In this document: piece by piece, positions 50,119-57,708 of the stretch
Numbering within the stretch: position 1 is the stretch's first letter
Layout: every line of letters starts with the position of its first letter
Source: Chloroflexota bacterium
GTDB taxonomy: Bacteria; Chloroflexota; Dehalococcoidia; Tepidiformales; Tepidiformaceae
Length of the DNA: 64,000 nt
Reading direction: 5' to 3'
Assembly: GCA_016191435.1 (NCBI GenBank)
Contig: JACPOQ010000035.1
Location: 434,001-498,000, forward strand
Program-made: the position numbers and the translations under genes
Notes under the pieces: model-generated
What the model was told of the DNA's origin: nothing
Database searches by the model: none
What the model saw: only the letters and a program-made list of their open reading frames with translations

Positions 50119-50195
50119 GGGCGGTTAGCTCAGTTGGTTAGAGCGCGTCGTTGACATCGACGAGGTCACTGGTTCGAATCCAGTATCGCCCACCA
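50119..50195 (+). tRNA. tRNA-Val (anticodon GAC)
   Basis: Cloverleaf by eye: acceptor GGGCGGT pairs with ATCGCCC (one G-U), D arm TTAGCTCAGTTGGTTAGAGC, anticodon stem CGTCG/CGACG with loop TTGACAT (anticodon at 50153-50155), T arm CTGG-TTCGAAT-CCAG. The CCA tail is encoded (50193-50195), length 77 bases. Confidence 0.95.
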
Positions 50196-50377
50196 TGTAA
50201 GCACACGAGTGCGCGGATCAGCAGATTCGACGACGAGTTCCCGCGCACAATTGCCTCAGCGGGCTTCACGACGCAGGCGCGAGCTAAGCGCAGACTGGTC
50301 AGCGGCCACGGCGATCTCGTCGTAGTCCTTCTTCGGCCTGCTTAAGCACTTTCCTTCGTCCCCGGCACGCGCGCCTG

Positions 50378-51349
50378 TCACTCTGCGGTGTCTCCCACCT
50401 CACGCAGGAAAGCGAGCAGCCCGGCCACATAGACCGCCTGGTCATCGTACATTGCCATGTGGCTGCCTTCTGGACAGTGCAGGTAGCGTCCCTTCGGTAG
50501 CGCGCGCGCCATCGCCTCAATGTGCCTGGGGTCCATGGTGTCGTGCGCAGCACCGATAGTGAGAGTGGGCACCTCGATCCTCGGCAGCGCGGCAGTGCGA
50601 TCCCATTGCGCCAGTTTGCCGCTGGCGCCCAGTTCGCTCGGCCCCTGCATAGGGATGTAGACGTTGGGGTTCAGGTGGGCGAATGCGCGGAGCACCGGGT
50701 CGGGCCATTGCGCGTGGGGCAGGCGCAGGATGTGGTGCTCGTAGTGGTAGGGGATGAGGAGCTCCATGTAGCGCGGGTTGTCGTACTCTTTTGCCGCCTC
50801 GATGGCCTGAATCTCTGCCAGCACAATGGGCGGAATTCCCGGCATCAGCACTTCTTGTGCATAGCGGTTGTACGCAGGAATGCTGCTGACCATGTTGGAG
50901 ATGATCAGTCCCTTGAGGTGCTGCTGGTGCTGCAGCGCGTACTCGATGGCCAGGATGCCGCCCCACGAGTGCCCGAGCAGGAAGAAGTTGCCCGCATCCA
51001 AATCCAACGCCTTGCGAACCTGCTCGACCTCATCGACAAAGCGCGCCGTTTCCCAGAGCTCGGGCACGTCGGGCTGGCTGCTGCGGTGCGAGCCCAACTG
51101 GTCGTAATAGTAGTATTCGACGCCGGCCTGCGGCAGATAGCTGTCGAACGCCTCGAAGTACTCGTGCGTGGCGCCCGGCCCGCCGTGCAGCAGCAACAGC
51201 TTGATGCCCGGGTTGTCGCCGGTGCGCTTGGTCCAGACATTGAACGTCCCGTACGCAGTCTGAATCGGTATCAGTCGCACGCCGCCGGCGAGCGCGTCGG
51301 GATAGCGGCGCAGCGTCTCGGCGGGGTCCAGCGGTTCAGTTGCAGTCAT
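50378..51349 (-). CDS. Proline-iminopeptidase-family alpha/beta hydrolase
   Basis: This 323-residue S33-family protein has the oxyanion motif LLLLHGGPGATHEYF, DQLGSHRSSQPD, the nucleophile LLGHSWGGILA, and a late Asp/His pair (GAAHDTMDP; PEGSHMAMYDD). HGGPG plus GHSWGG is typical of proline iminopeptidase-type enzymes, which release N-terminal residues or hydrolyse amides and esters. The start is ATG 51349. A perfect hairpin at 51373-51396 would lie in its 5' leader. Confidence 0.92.
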   Translation of the reverse strand: MTATEPLDPAETLRRYPDALAGGVRLIPIQTAYGTFNVWTKRTGDNPGIKLLLLHGGPGATHEYFEAFDSYLPQAGVEYYYYDQLGSHRSSQPDVPELWETARFVDEVEQVRKALDLDAGNFFLLGHSWGGILAIEYALQHQQHLKGLIISNMVSSIPAYNRYAQEVLMPGIPPIVLAEIQAIEAAKEYDNPRYMELLIPYHYEHHILRLPHAQWPDPVLRAFAHLNPNVYIPMQGPSELGASGKLAQWDRTAALPRIEVPTLTIGAAHDTMDPRHIEAMARALPKGRYLHCPEGSHMAMYDDQAVYVAGLLAFLREVGDTAE

Positions 51350-51372
51350 TTCGGCTTGTCCTCTTCGTGCCT

Positions 51373-51396
51373 GCGCTCCAGTTCAACCTGGAGCGC
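51373..51396 (-). other. Perfect hairpin in the leader of the iminopeptidase-like gene
   Basis: GCGCTCCAG (51373-51381) and CTGGAGCGC (51388-51396) form a 9-bp stem with a six-base loop, 24 bases upstream of the minus-strand ATG. With no T-run it is not a terminator; it may stabilise or control the mRNA, or be an operator. Confidence 0.5.
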
Positions 51397-51577
51397 CCCG
51401 AGCGGCCATCGATTGCGGCGGGATTCTACCACGCTGGGTAAGCGAGGCTTCTGAGCCGAGAACGCAGCGTTTCGCCTGGCCACAACCACCTCACCGAGGT
51501 TCATATACCGTTTCCGCACGAGGTCCTATTCTCTGCGGCCAGGGTCACCCCCTGTCCCGGACCGGAGGCTCACACAC

Positions 51578-51646
51578 ATGTCAGTTGCTACTTCGTTGGC
51601 TCTTCCCTCGCGCGCCTGCCGGATGACTGCCACCCACGCCGGTTGA
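51578..51646 (+). CDS. Candidate 22-residue leader peptide
   Basis: ATG 51578 is preceded by GGAGG at nine bases and begins a short ORF (SVATSLALPSRACRMTATHA, then Gly, stop). It lies about 130 bases before the nucleotidyltransferase gene, with hairpins in between, as in translation-attenuation leaders. The peptide matches nothing that I know. It could be chance, but the ribosome-binding site is good. Confidence 0.35.
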   Translation: MSVATSLALPSRACRMTATHAG

Positions 51647-51651
51647 TCCTC

Positions 51652-51761
51652 GCCGCCCGCCCGGCGGCCACACCGCCCGGCGACCCTGCTTCTTCCCCAC
51701 TCGCGCGCGTCTGATCGCGACCCCGCGGCAAGCTGCGGGGCGTTCCGATGCCACTGGCATC
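51652..51761 (+). promoter_or_regulatory. Series of hairpins between leader ORF and nucleotidyltransferase
   Basis: There are three perfect stems: GCCGCC/GGCGGC (51652-51657 and 51663-51668), CCCCGC/GCGGGG (51721-51726 and 51735-51740), and GATGCC/GGCATC (51747-51752 and 51756-51761). The last precedes GGAG at 51764-51767 and the GTG at 51778. This spacing suggests an attenuator or a structured leader. Confidence 0.4.
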
Positions 51762-51777
51762 CTGGAGTTGCTCACCT

Positions 51778-52443
51778 GTGTCGTCTTCCGTCCTCGACCG
51801 CCCTGAACTGGTCGGCCGTCTTGCTGGCCTCATGTCCACCTTCCGCCACAACTGGTATCTCTGCGGCGGCTGGGCCGTGGATTCCTGGCTCGGCTGCCAG
51901 ACCCGCGACCACCTCGATATCGATATCACCGTGTTCGAAGATGACCAGCGCGCCATCTTCGAACACCTCGCCGATTGGGCCCTGGTCGCCCACGACCCCA
52001 ACACCGCCGGCGACGCGCGAGAGCCGTGGGACGGCCGGCGGCTCGAGCTCCCGGCCCACATCCACGCCGCGCAGAGCGTGGAGATCCTCCATGCCTGGGT
52101 CCCATCGGGCATGGCACAACGCGACGCATTCAACCTCGAAGTGATCCTTAACGAGCGCGACGGCCAGGACTGGCTTCTCAGCGGCGAGCCGCGTATCGCC
52201 TTGCCCCTGGACCGGTGTGCGCGGCAGTCCCCATGGGGACTGCCGACGGCCGCCCCGGACGTGCTGTTGTTCTACAAGGCGACGGCGTACTTCGCGGTCG
52301 AAGGCATGAAGGAGCGCCCCCACGACGAGGCCGACTTCCTCGCCCTCCTGCCCGAACTCACCGGCCGGCAGCGCCAGTGGCTCGGCGAGGCCATCCGGCT
52401 CGTGCACCCACGCCACCCGTGGCTGGCGCCACTGCCGGGCTAA
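51778..52443 (+). CDS. Aminoglycoside-2''-adenylyltransferase-like nucleotidyltransferase
   Basis: This 221-residue protein has the nucleotidyltransferase signature LCGGWAVDSWLG followed by HLDIDITVFEDD, the Gly-Gly-Trp and metal-binding DxD of ANT(2'')-type enzymes, with HNWYLCGG before it. A KATAYFAVEGMKERPHDEAD segment near the end also fits. It might transfer AMP to an aminoglycoside or another hydroxyl; resistance cannot be claimed. I favour GTG 51778 because the ATG at 51748 lies inside a hairpin and gives a Ser-rich leader; the longer version would add ten residues. Confidence 0.8.
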   Translation: MSSSVLDRPELVGRLAGLMSTFRHNWYLCGGWAVDSWLGCQTRDHLDIDITVFEDDQRAIFEHLADWALVAHDPNTAGDAREPWDGRRLELPAHIHAAQSVEILHAWVPSGMAQRDAFNLEVILNERDGQDWLLSGEPRIALPLDRCARQSPWGLPTAAPDVLLFYKATAYFAVEGMKERPHDEADFLALLPELTGRQRQWLGEAIRLVHPRHPWLAPLPG

Positions 52444-52568
52444 CCCGGCTCCATTCCCGGACTTGAAGCGATGACCTCTGCGTCCCGATTCGCGGCGTAC
52501 GGGTGCGGTGCGCCCAACGTTTCGTGCGCCTAAACTGCCGCGAAACGAAGCCGATTTCGAGATCGAAC

Positions 52569-52805
52569 GTGGTCAAACTGACGCACCTGCAGGGCCAATA
52601 CGTGGCGTTCATCTACCACTACACGAAGCTGAACCGGGTTCCGCCCGCGGAACGGGACATCGAGCGCTTCTTTCGGGCGAACCCGGCCTCCGTCCACGAG
52701 ATGATCCTCCGGCTGGAGAAGCATGGCGTCATCACGCGCGAGCCATGGGTCGCGAGAAGCATCCGCGTGCTCATCCCCCCGGAAGACATCCCGCCGCTGG
52801 ATTGA
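52569..52805 (+). CDS. Small winged-helix DNA-binding protein (LexA-N-terminal-like)
   Basis: This 78-residue protein from GTG 52569 is [20 protein letters not shown], then [40 protein letters not shown] and [14 protein letters not shown]. It has the winged-helix pattern of the N-terminal LexA-like domain without a protease domain. It likely binds DNA as a dimer; the partner is unknown. A 9-bp dyad starts 18 bases after its stop and could be its own or another operator. Confidence 0.7.
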   Translation: MVKLTHLQGQYVAFIYHYTKLNRVPPAERDIERFFRANPASVHEMILRLEKHGVITREPWVARSIRVLIPPEDIPPLD

Positions 52806-52822
52806 ACCGCAGAGCCTCACTA

Positions 52823-52875
52823 ACCTTCTAAAGTCGTTAGAAGGTGTTGCATTCGCGGACGCGTCCGTGCAAGAT
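52823..52875 (+). promoter_or_regulatory. Dyad ACCTTCTAA-N5-TTAGAAGGT with promoter-like elements
   Basis: ACCTTCTAA (52823-52831) and TTAGAAGGT (52837-52845) form a perfect 9-bp dyad around AGTCG. TTGCAT at 52847-52852 and CAAGAT at 52870-52875 are 17 bases apart and resemble a weak promoter, giving a start about 35 bases before the VOC gene. The dyad would then overlap the -35 flank as an operator. Confidence 0.5.
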
Positions 52876-52917
52876 AGCCACATCCCGCGCACAGCGCGCC
52901 AGCCGGAGGAACCCGCG

Positions 52918-53373
52918 ATGCAAAAAATCACCCCATTCCTGTGGTTCGATGACAACGCCGAAGAGGCAATGACGTTCTACACGTCCATCTTCAAGGACTC
53001 GAAGATCGTCGATCGCCGGCCCAGCCCCGATGGCAAGATGCTGACCGGGACGTTCGAACTGGCCGGACAACAATTCATGGCGCTCAATGGCGGCCCGGCC
53101 TTCAGGTTCACCGAAGCGATCTCGTTCTTCGTCAGCTGCAAGACGCAGGAAGAAGTGGACGAACTGTGGGGCAAGCTCTCCGCGGGCGGTGAAGAGTCGC
53201 AATGCGGCTGGCTGAAGGACAAGTTCGGGCTGTCATGGCAGATCATCCCCGAGGCGCTCGGCGAGCTGCTCGCCGACCCCGACCCCGAGAAGGCCGGGCG
53301 GGTCATGCAGGCGATGCTCCAGATGGGCAAGATCGACGTGCGCAAGCTGGAGGAAGCCTACGCAGGCGCCTGA
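52918..53373 (+). CDS. VOC-superfamily (PhnB-like) protein
   Basis: This 151-residue protein matches the PhnB/glyoxalase-fold family: [89 protein letters not shown]. The [11 protein letters not shown] opening is diagnostic. The function of the family is mostly unassigned; some members bind metals or antibiotics. The start is ATG 52918 with GGAGG eight bases upstream. Confidence 0.9.
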   Translation: MQKITPFLWFDDNAEEAMTFYTSIFKDSKIVDRRPSPDGKMLTGTFELAGQQFMALNGGPAFRFTEAISFFVSCKTQEEVDELWGKLSAGGEESQCGWLKDKFGLSWQIIPEALGELLADPDPEKAGRVMQAMLQMGKIDVRKLEEAYAGA

Positions 53374-53437
53374 CCCAACTTTGTCGCCAAGCCACCGCGG
53401 CCTGATGGCCCGTGGTTCCGTCGGTGCGGGGGCGCCC

Positions 53438-53800
53438 TCAGCCGGGGAATTGGTACAACTGGATCAGGTTGCCTTCGGGGTCGACGAACGTGGCGAGGAA
53501 GAAGCCGTCTCCCTGGTCGTTGGGGTCCTCGATGAACTCGACGCCGGCCGCCTTCAGGCGCGCCGTATCGCCGTGGATATCGGTCGAGTTGAGCCCGACG
53601 ATGTGGCGGTAGGGGTCGCTCGCGCGGCCGCGCACTTCGCTGTGGGTGCCTACCGCGAGTGCCGGCGCCGCCTGGTCGCCGAACAGCGCGAACCCCGGGG
53701 CAGTCACGCCGGGCGTCAGTCCGACAATGTCGCGGTAGAAGGGGAGCAAGTTGTTGACGTCGCTGCTCCAGATGGTGCTGCCGCCGAGTCCTGTAATCAT
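53438..53800 (-). CDS. VOC-superfamily (glyoxalase/extradiol-dioxygenase fold) protein
   Basis: This 120-residue protein has the single-repeat VOC fold: LGGSTIWSSDVNNLLPFYRD, VGLTPGVTAPGFALFG, RHIVGLNSTDIHGDTARLKA, AGVEFIEDPNDQGDGFFLAT and FVDPEGNLIQLYQF. DPEGN is the conserved turn before a metal-site Glu/Gln. Substrate unknown. The start is ATG 53800 with GGGAGG upstream. It converges with the PhnB-like gene and may bind related small molecules. Confidence 0.9.
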   Translation of the reverse strand: MITGLGGSTIWSSDVNNLLPFYRDIVGLTPGVTAPGFALFGDQAAPALAVGTHSEVRGRASDPYRHIVGLNSTDIHGDTARLKAAGVEFIEDPNDQGDGFFLATFVDPEGNLIQLYQFPG

Positions 53801-54216
53801 TTCGTTGCCTCCCAATGACGGATGTTGGCGGATATCATGGGGCTTTGTTGTACCGGTTGCATTAGTCCCGGTGCGGCGGGACGGGCCGGTTCGACTCTCC
53901 ACCCTCGGGGGCCTACCTCGATTTGCATCGCTCGACGTGCTGGAGGATCCGCCACCCGCCGCGCGGGCAGGAGAGATTCACCCCTGGTGATTACCAGAAG
54001 GTGTGCTCCCCGTTGCGAACGGACCTGAAGCACTGGGCGCGCCTGGAGGTCGGTGGTGCGGTCAGCTCCTGTGCGCGGTGCCACGGCTGAGCCCGAAAGA
54101 GCCGCGGAACTGGCCCAAGCAGCACCGCGCCCCTGGGTTGGGGCGCGGTTCCGAGGTCGTTCGAAGGCGATTTCGGCTTGAGGCGCGGGCCCGGTGGCAC
54201 GGCCCCGCGACAGTCC
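53801..54216. other. Intergenic region with one perfect hairpin
   Basis: This 416-base gap has no coding frame I trust. It holds a 10-bp perfect hairpin, ACCGCGCCCC (54124-54133) and GGGGCGCGGT (54140-54149) with a six-base loop, without a T-run; this could weakly end the minus-strand transcript of the next two genes. Otherwise it is GC-rich sequence in which I recognise nothing. Confidence 0.5.
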
Positions 54217-54564
54217 TTATTGCACCCCGTCCTTCGCGATTTGCGGGCCGAATCCCTTGTACGGCCCAACGCCCCCGGAGGGCGTCGGTGATGGCGTTGG
54301 CGAGCCGCTGGCGGCGGCGCCAGAGCCGCCCGCGAGCACACCGATGTCGAGCGAGTATGAGCTCCCGCTGGCGTTGCCGGCGACCGCCTGTCCCGCCGCC
54401 ACCTGCAGCACATAGCTGCCACCGCTCACGGTCGTGCCCCCTGCGTCGAACGCCGTGAACGAGGCGTCATAGCCGCTGCCCGATTGCGCCCACGCCGTCG
54501 TCGCCGCCGCGAGCGCGCCAAGGGCGAACAAGGAACTGGCCCAGCGCATGCGTGTCATGTGCAT
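54217..54564 (-). CDS. Small secreted protein, function unknown
   Basis: This 115-residue precursor has a Sec signal (MTRMRWASSLFALGALAAAT, cleavage after AWA) and a Ser/Gly/Ala/Thr-rich mature part (FDAGGTTVSGGSYVLQVAAG, NASGSSYSLDIGVLAGGSGA, then SPTPSPTPSGG). Low-complexity and beta-prone, it looks like a cell-surface or extracellular protein. It follows the repeat protein at 54599 by 34 bases, so the two are probably co-expressed. The ATG at 54564 has GGAGGG upstream. Confidence 0.8.
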   Translation of the reverse strand: MHMTRMRWASSLFALGALAAATTAWAQSGSGYDASFTAFDAGGTTVSGGSYVLQVAAGQAVAGNASGSSYSLDIGVLAGGSGAAASGSPTPSPTPSGGVGPYKGFGPQIAKDGVQ

Positions 54565-54598
54565 CGCGGCCCTCCGTCGTGAGGATGCACCCGGGCGC

Positions 54599-55669
54599 TC
54601 ATCGGTTAATCACCAGCACGTTGAACTGGGCGTTCACGGGCATTGCCGCAACGTCTTCGTTGAAGATGAGCCACTTGCCGGCCGAGTACCACACGCCGAC
54701 GGGATGGGGGTTGTATACGCCCTCCCAGCGCTGCGTCACGATGACGATCGCCGTCGGATTGTTGTTGGTGGCAGGGTTATCGATGACCGTCGATTGGCCG
54801 GTGGGGGCGCTCGCCGTGTGGACGAACGCCGCCGGCGTCGCGCCACTCACCTTCAGCGGCCCCGAAACATCGAGGGCGGTGCCAGTGGCCGATGAGAATG
54901 TCCCCCCGGTGCCGCTGTTGCTGACGCCGTAGACGCCGACACCGGACGGGCTGGTGCCATACACACCGTAACCGCTGCCTGCGTTCGAACCGAACACCCC
55001 GGGCGCGGGGCCGCCGGTGCTGTCGTTGATGCCGCGCACGCCCGCCGAATTGCCGGCCGCCGCCGACGTGATGCGCCCGACCACCCCGGCAGCGCTGCCG
55101 CCGCTCGAAGCCGATTCGCCGACCACCGCGACGGCGCTCGCCGCGGTACTGGCGTTGGTGATCGTCAGCAGCGTCCCATCGGCGCTCCCCGACGACGCCG
55201 ACGGCAGGTCCAGCCGCCCGGCGTTGACGGCATACGAAGCGTTCGGCACCGCCCCGATTGGCTCGCGCGGCGAAAGCACGGTGTAGGCGCCCGAGCTCGC
55301 GCCCGGCCGCACCTGGATATCGAGGAAGTACTGCGCGCCGTGGAATACGTCGCCGAAGTTCAGCGTCACCGTGAATAGCCCCGCGGTCACGGTCACGTCG
55401 CCGATCGGCTGCGCCGGGCCCACCTGTGAGCCGCCGGCGAGCGAGTCGTACAGGAAGAAGTTGAGGTCGTAGACGCCGTTGGCCGGCGCGCCGGCATCGG
55501 TCAGGCGCCCCTGGAACGTGAAGCCGGTGTCGAGCGCTACGAGCGCCGGCGCCGCGATGCGCCCGGTGCGGATCCCGCCTGTATCACGCCCGTAGGCGAC
55601 CATCGGCACGACGATCGCCAGGCCGAGCGCCGCGATCACGACGGACCTGATCAGGACTTTCGTTGTCAT
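54599..55669 (-). CDS. Secreted repeat protein with Gly-rich propeller-like repeats
   Basis: This 356-residue protein starts at ATG 55669 with a signal segment (VLIRSVVIAALGLAIVVPMV, cleavage near YGRD). A beta-rich domain (FTFQGRLTDAGAPANGVYDL) is followed by repeated elements such as SAGVRGINDSTGGPAPGVFG, SGYGVYGTSPSGVGVYG and GTGGTFSSATGTALDVSG. The C-terminal part with RWEGVYNPHPVGVWYSAGKW and FNEDVAAMPVNAQFNVLV resembles DUF7452-type domains. It may be a surface or extracellular structural protein; no enzyme motif is visible. An open frame upstream of 55669 looks non-coding. Confidence 0.8.
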   Translation of the reverse strand: MTTKVLIRSVVIAALGLAIVVPMVAYGRDTGGIRTGRIAAPALVALDTGFTFQGRLTDAGAPANGVYDLNFFLYDSLAGGSQVGPAQPIGDVTVTAGLFTVTLNFGDVFHGAQYFLDIQVRPGASSGAYTVLSPREPIGAVPNASYAVNAGRLDLPSASSGSADGTLLTITNASTAASAVAVVGESASSGGSAAGVVGRITSAAAGNSAGVRGINDSTGGPAPGVFGSNAGSGYGVYGTSPSGVGVYGVSNSGTGGTFSSATGTALDVSGPLKVSGATPAAFVHTASAPTGQSTVIDNPATNNNPTAIVIVTQRWEGVYNPHPVGVWYSAGKWLIFNEDVAAMPVNAQFNVLVINR

Positions 55670-55864
55670 TGATTCGATTCCTTTCAGCCCGCGTACCGGG
55701 CCGCTGGAGTATAGACTCCGTAAAGGCGCCTGCGGTTCAACAGTGTCCGCTGCGGCCGCCTGTGCACAGACCGGGACGCATCGCCGCCGTTTCGCACCAG
55801 CTGCCAGACGGTAGCGGACGTCCCCTATACTCCGGGTCACGCACTGGTTGAGGAGAAGAGCAGC

Positions 55865-57265
55865 ATGTCCGAAGAGATCTGGCGCATGGGCGCTGCTGAT
55901 ATCGCCGCCGCCATCAAGGCGCGCACGATCACGAGCCGTCGGGCGGTCGAGGCGCACCTCACGCGCATTGCAGCTGTGAACTCCGGGCTCAACGCCATTA
56001 CGGTCACGCTGGCCGAATCCGCCCTCGCGGCCGCTGATGCGGCCGATGCTGCCACCGCTGCGGGCCAGCCGCTCGGCCCGCTCCATGGCGTACCGATGAC
56101 GGTCAAGGAGAACATCGACCTCGCCGGGTCGGCCACCACCCAGGGCCTGGTCGCGATGGCCGAAGCCGTGCCGCCGCTCGATGCGCCCCACGTCGCCCAG
56201 TTGAAGCGCGCCGGCGCCATCCCCATCGCCCGTACCAACCTCCCCGACTTCGGGATGCGCTGGCACACCGACAACGCGTTACGCGGCGCGACGAAGAATC
56301 CCTGGGACGCGAACCGCACGCCCGGCGGCTCCAGCGGTGGTGAAGCCTGCGCACTCGCCACCGGCATGACGCCGCTTGGCCTCGGCAACGACTACGGCGG
56401 CTCGCTCCGCTGGCCGTCGCAGTGCTGCGGCACCGCGGCGCTGCGCCCCACGCTCGGACGCGTCCCCGCGGCCTCTTCGCTCCCGCCCGCCGATTTCCCA
56501 ATGACGCTCCAGATCTTCGCCGTACAGGGCCCGATGGCCCGCCACGTGCGCGACTTGCGCCTCGCTTTCAACTCCATGAGCGGCCCGGACGCTCGCGACC
56601 CGTGGTACACCCCCGCTCCGCTCGCGGGCCCCGGCGCGCAGAAACGCGTTGCTGTGACGGTGGATCCGGGCGCGCGCGGGGTGGACCCTGGCGTCGCCGC
56701 CGGCGTGCGCAAGGCCGCGGACGCGCTCCGCGATGCGGGCTACCAGGTCGATGACGTGGACCCGCCGATGGTCGGCGAAGCCTGCGACATCTGGGCCAGC
56801 CTGGTGCTCTCCGAGCTCAAGATGACGCTCATGCCGTTGCTGGAACAGGTCGCGTCGGCCGATGCATTGCGGTTCCTCAACGACGCCTTCCAGTTCGTGA
56901 CGCTCCTGGACTACCCGGGCTACATCACCGGCTTCGCCACTCGCCAGGCCATCGCCCGCGAGTGGGCCGAGTTCCATGTGCGGTACCCCATCGTGCTCGG
57001 GCCTGTCGGCACGTGGCACCCGTTCGCGGTCGGCCACGACCTTGCCGGCCCGTCCTCCGTCGGCGAGATCCTCACATCGTTGCGGCTGGTTGTGCTTGGC
57101 AACCTGCTGGGCCTGCCCGCCGCCGTACTCCCCGTTGGCATGGATGGCGCGCTCCCGCAGGGCGTGCAGCTGATCGCCGACCGCTACCGGGAGGACCTCT
57201 GCCTCGATGCGGCGCAGGCGATCGAAGAGCGCTGCGGCGTCCTCACCCCCATCGACCCGCGCTGA
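55865..57265 (+). CDS. Amidase-signature-family hydrolase
   Basis: This 466-residue protein has the Ser-cisSer-Lys triad context: Lys in GVPMTVKENIDLAGSAT, the Gly/Ser block NRTPGGSSGGEACALATGMT and nucleophile Ser in LGNDYGGSLRWPS. Length and order match amidases (fatty-acid amide hydrolases, GatA relatives). The substrate is an amide or related bond; it could also be an Asp/Glu-tRNA amidotransferase-like enzyme, but no GatB/C is near. ATG 55865 has GAGGAG upstream. Confidence 0.92.
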   Translation: MSEEIWRMGAADIAAAIKARTITSRRAVEAHLTRIAAVNSGLNAITVTLAESALAAADAADAATAAGQPLGPLHGVPMTVKENIDLAGSATTQGLVAMAEAVPPLDAPHVAQLKRAGAIPIARTNLPDFGMRWHTDNALRGATKNPWDANRTPGGSSGGEACALATGMTPLGLGNDYGGSLRWPSQCCGTAALRPTLGRVPAASSLPPADFPMTLQIFAVQGPMARHVRDLRLAFNSMSGPDARDPWYTPAPLAGPGAQKRVAVTVDPGARGVDPGVAAGVRKAADALRDAGYQVDDVDPPMVGEACDIWASLVLSELKMTLMPLLEQVASADALRFLNDAFQFVTLLDYPGYITGFATRQAIAREWAEFHVRYPIVLGPVGTWHPFAVGHDLAGPSSVGEILTSLRLVVLGNLLGLPAAVLPVGMDGALPQGVQLIADRYREDLCLDAAQAIEERCGVLTPIDPR

Positions 57266-57353
57266 CGGCGAGACCCCGGTCCCCTCGCGTCGCCAGTTGC
57301 GCCGAACGGCTGACCTTGCTCAAATGGGCCCCGACGCGGATCCCGAGGTATAC

Positions 57354-57608
57354 ATGGCAAAATCCCGACCAGAGCGCGAGCTGCGCGCGCGTGACCCCGA
57401 GAACATGAGCGATCCGCACGCCGCGAGCTACAAGGTCTACCAGTTCGGCCGGCTCCGCGGAGCCATCCTGCCGGTGACGGATGACCCGCTTGGCGTACGC
57501 TGGATCGCGCTGGACCTCGCCGGCAACATCACGCGCTGGCGCTACCGGGACCAGGCCCGCGACGCGCTCTGCGAGGCCGCGAAAGCGGGCGCGGCTCGCA
57601 CCGGCTGA
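57354..57608 (+). CDS. Small hypothetical protein
   Basis: This 84-residue protein starts at ATG 57354 with GAGG upstream; ATG 57324 would add ten residues. Sequence SKxxRELRARDPENMSDPHA-like start, then SYKVYQFGRLRGAILPVTDD, PLGVRWIALDLAGNITRWRY, RDQARDALCEAAKAG. Soluble, basic, no recognised family. It sits between amidase and carboxylase genes on the same strand. Confidence 0.6.
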   Translation: MAKSRPERELRARDPENMSDPHAASYKVYQFGRLRGAILPVTDDPLGVRWIALDLAGNITRWRYRDQARDALCEAAKAGAARTG

Positions 57609-57708
57609 TCGCTCCGTCCTTCGCATGCCGTAGCAACTCGTCTCCGATAGAGTGGGGCGGTAGCCGCCGTACCCGGCGGGAGCTGCCTGGCGGGGCGCTG
57701 AGGGGCGT

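Noticed and set aside
50119-50195. tRNA-Val as an integration site with flanking island
   Set aside because: I found no integrase and no second copy of the tRNA 3' end nearby.
51748-51777. ATG at 51748 as start of the nucleotidyltransferase
   Set aside because: The codon lies inside the GATGCC/GGCATC hairpin, and the GTG at 51778 has GGAG upstream; kept only as an alternative.
54124-54149. Hairpin as intrinsic terminator
   Set aside because: The stem is perfect but lacks a T-run on either strand.
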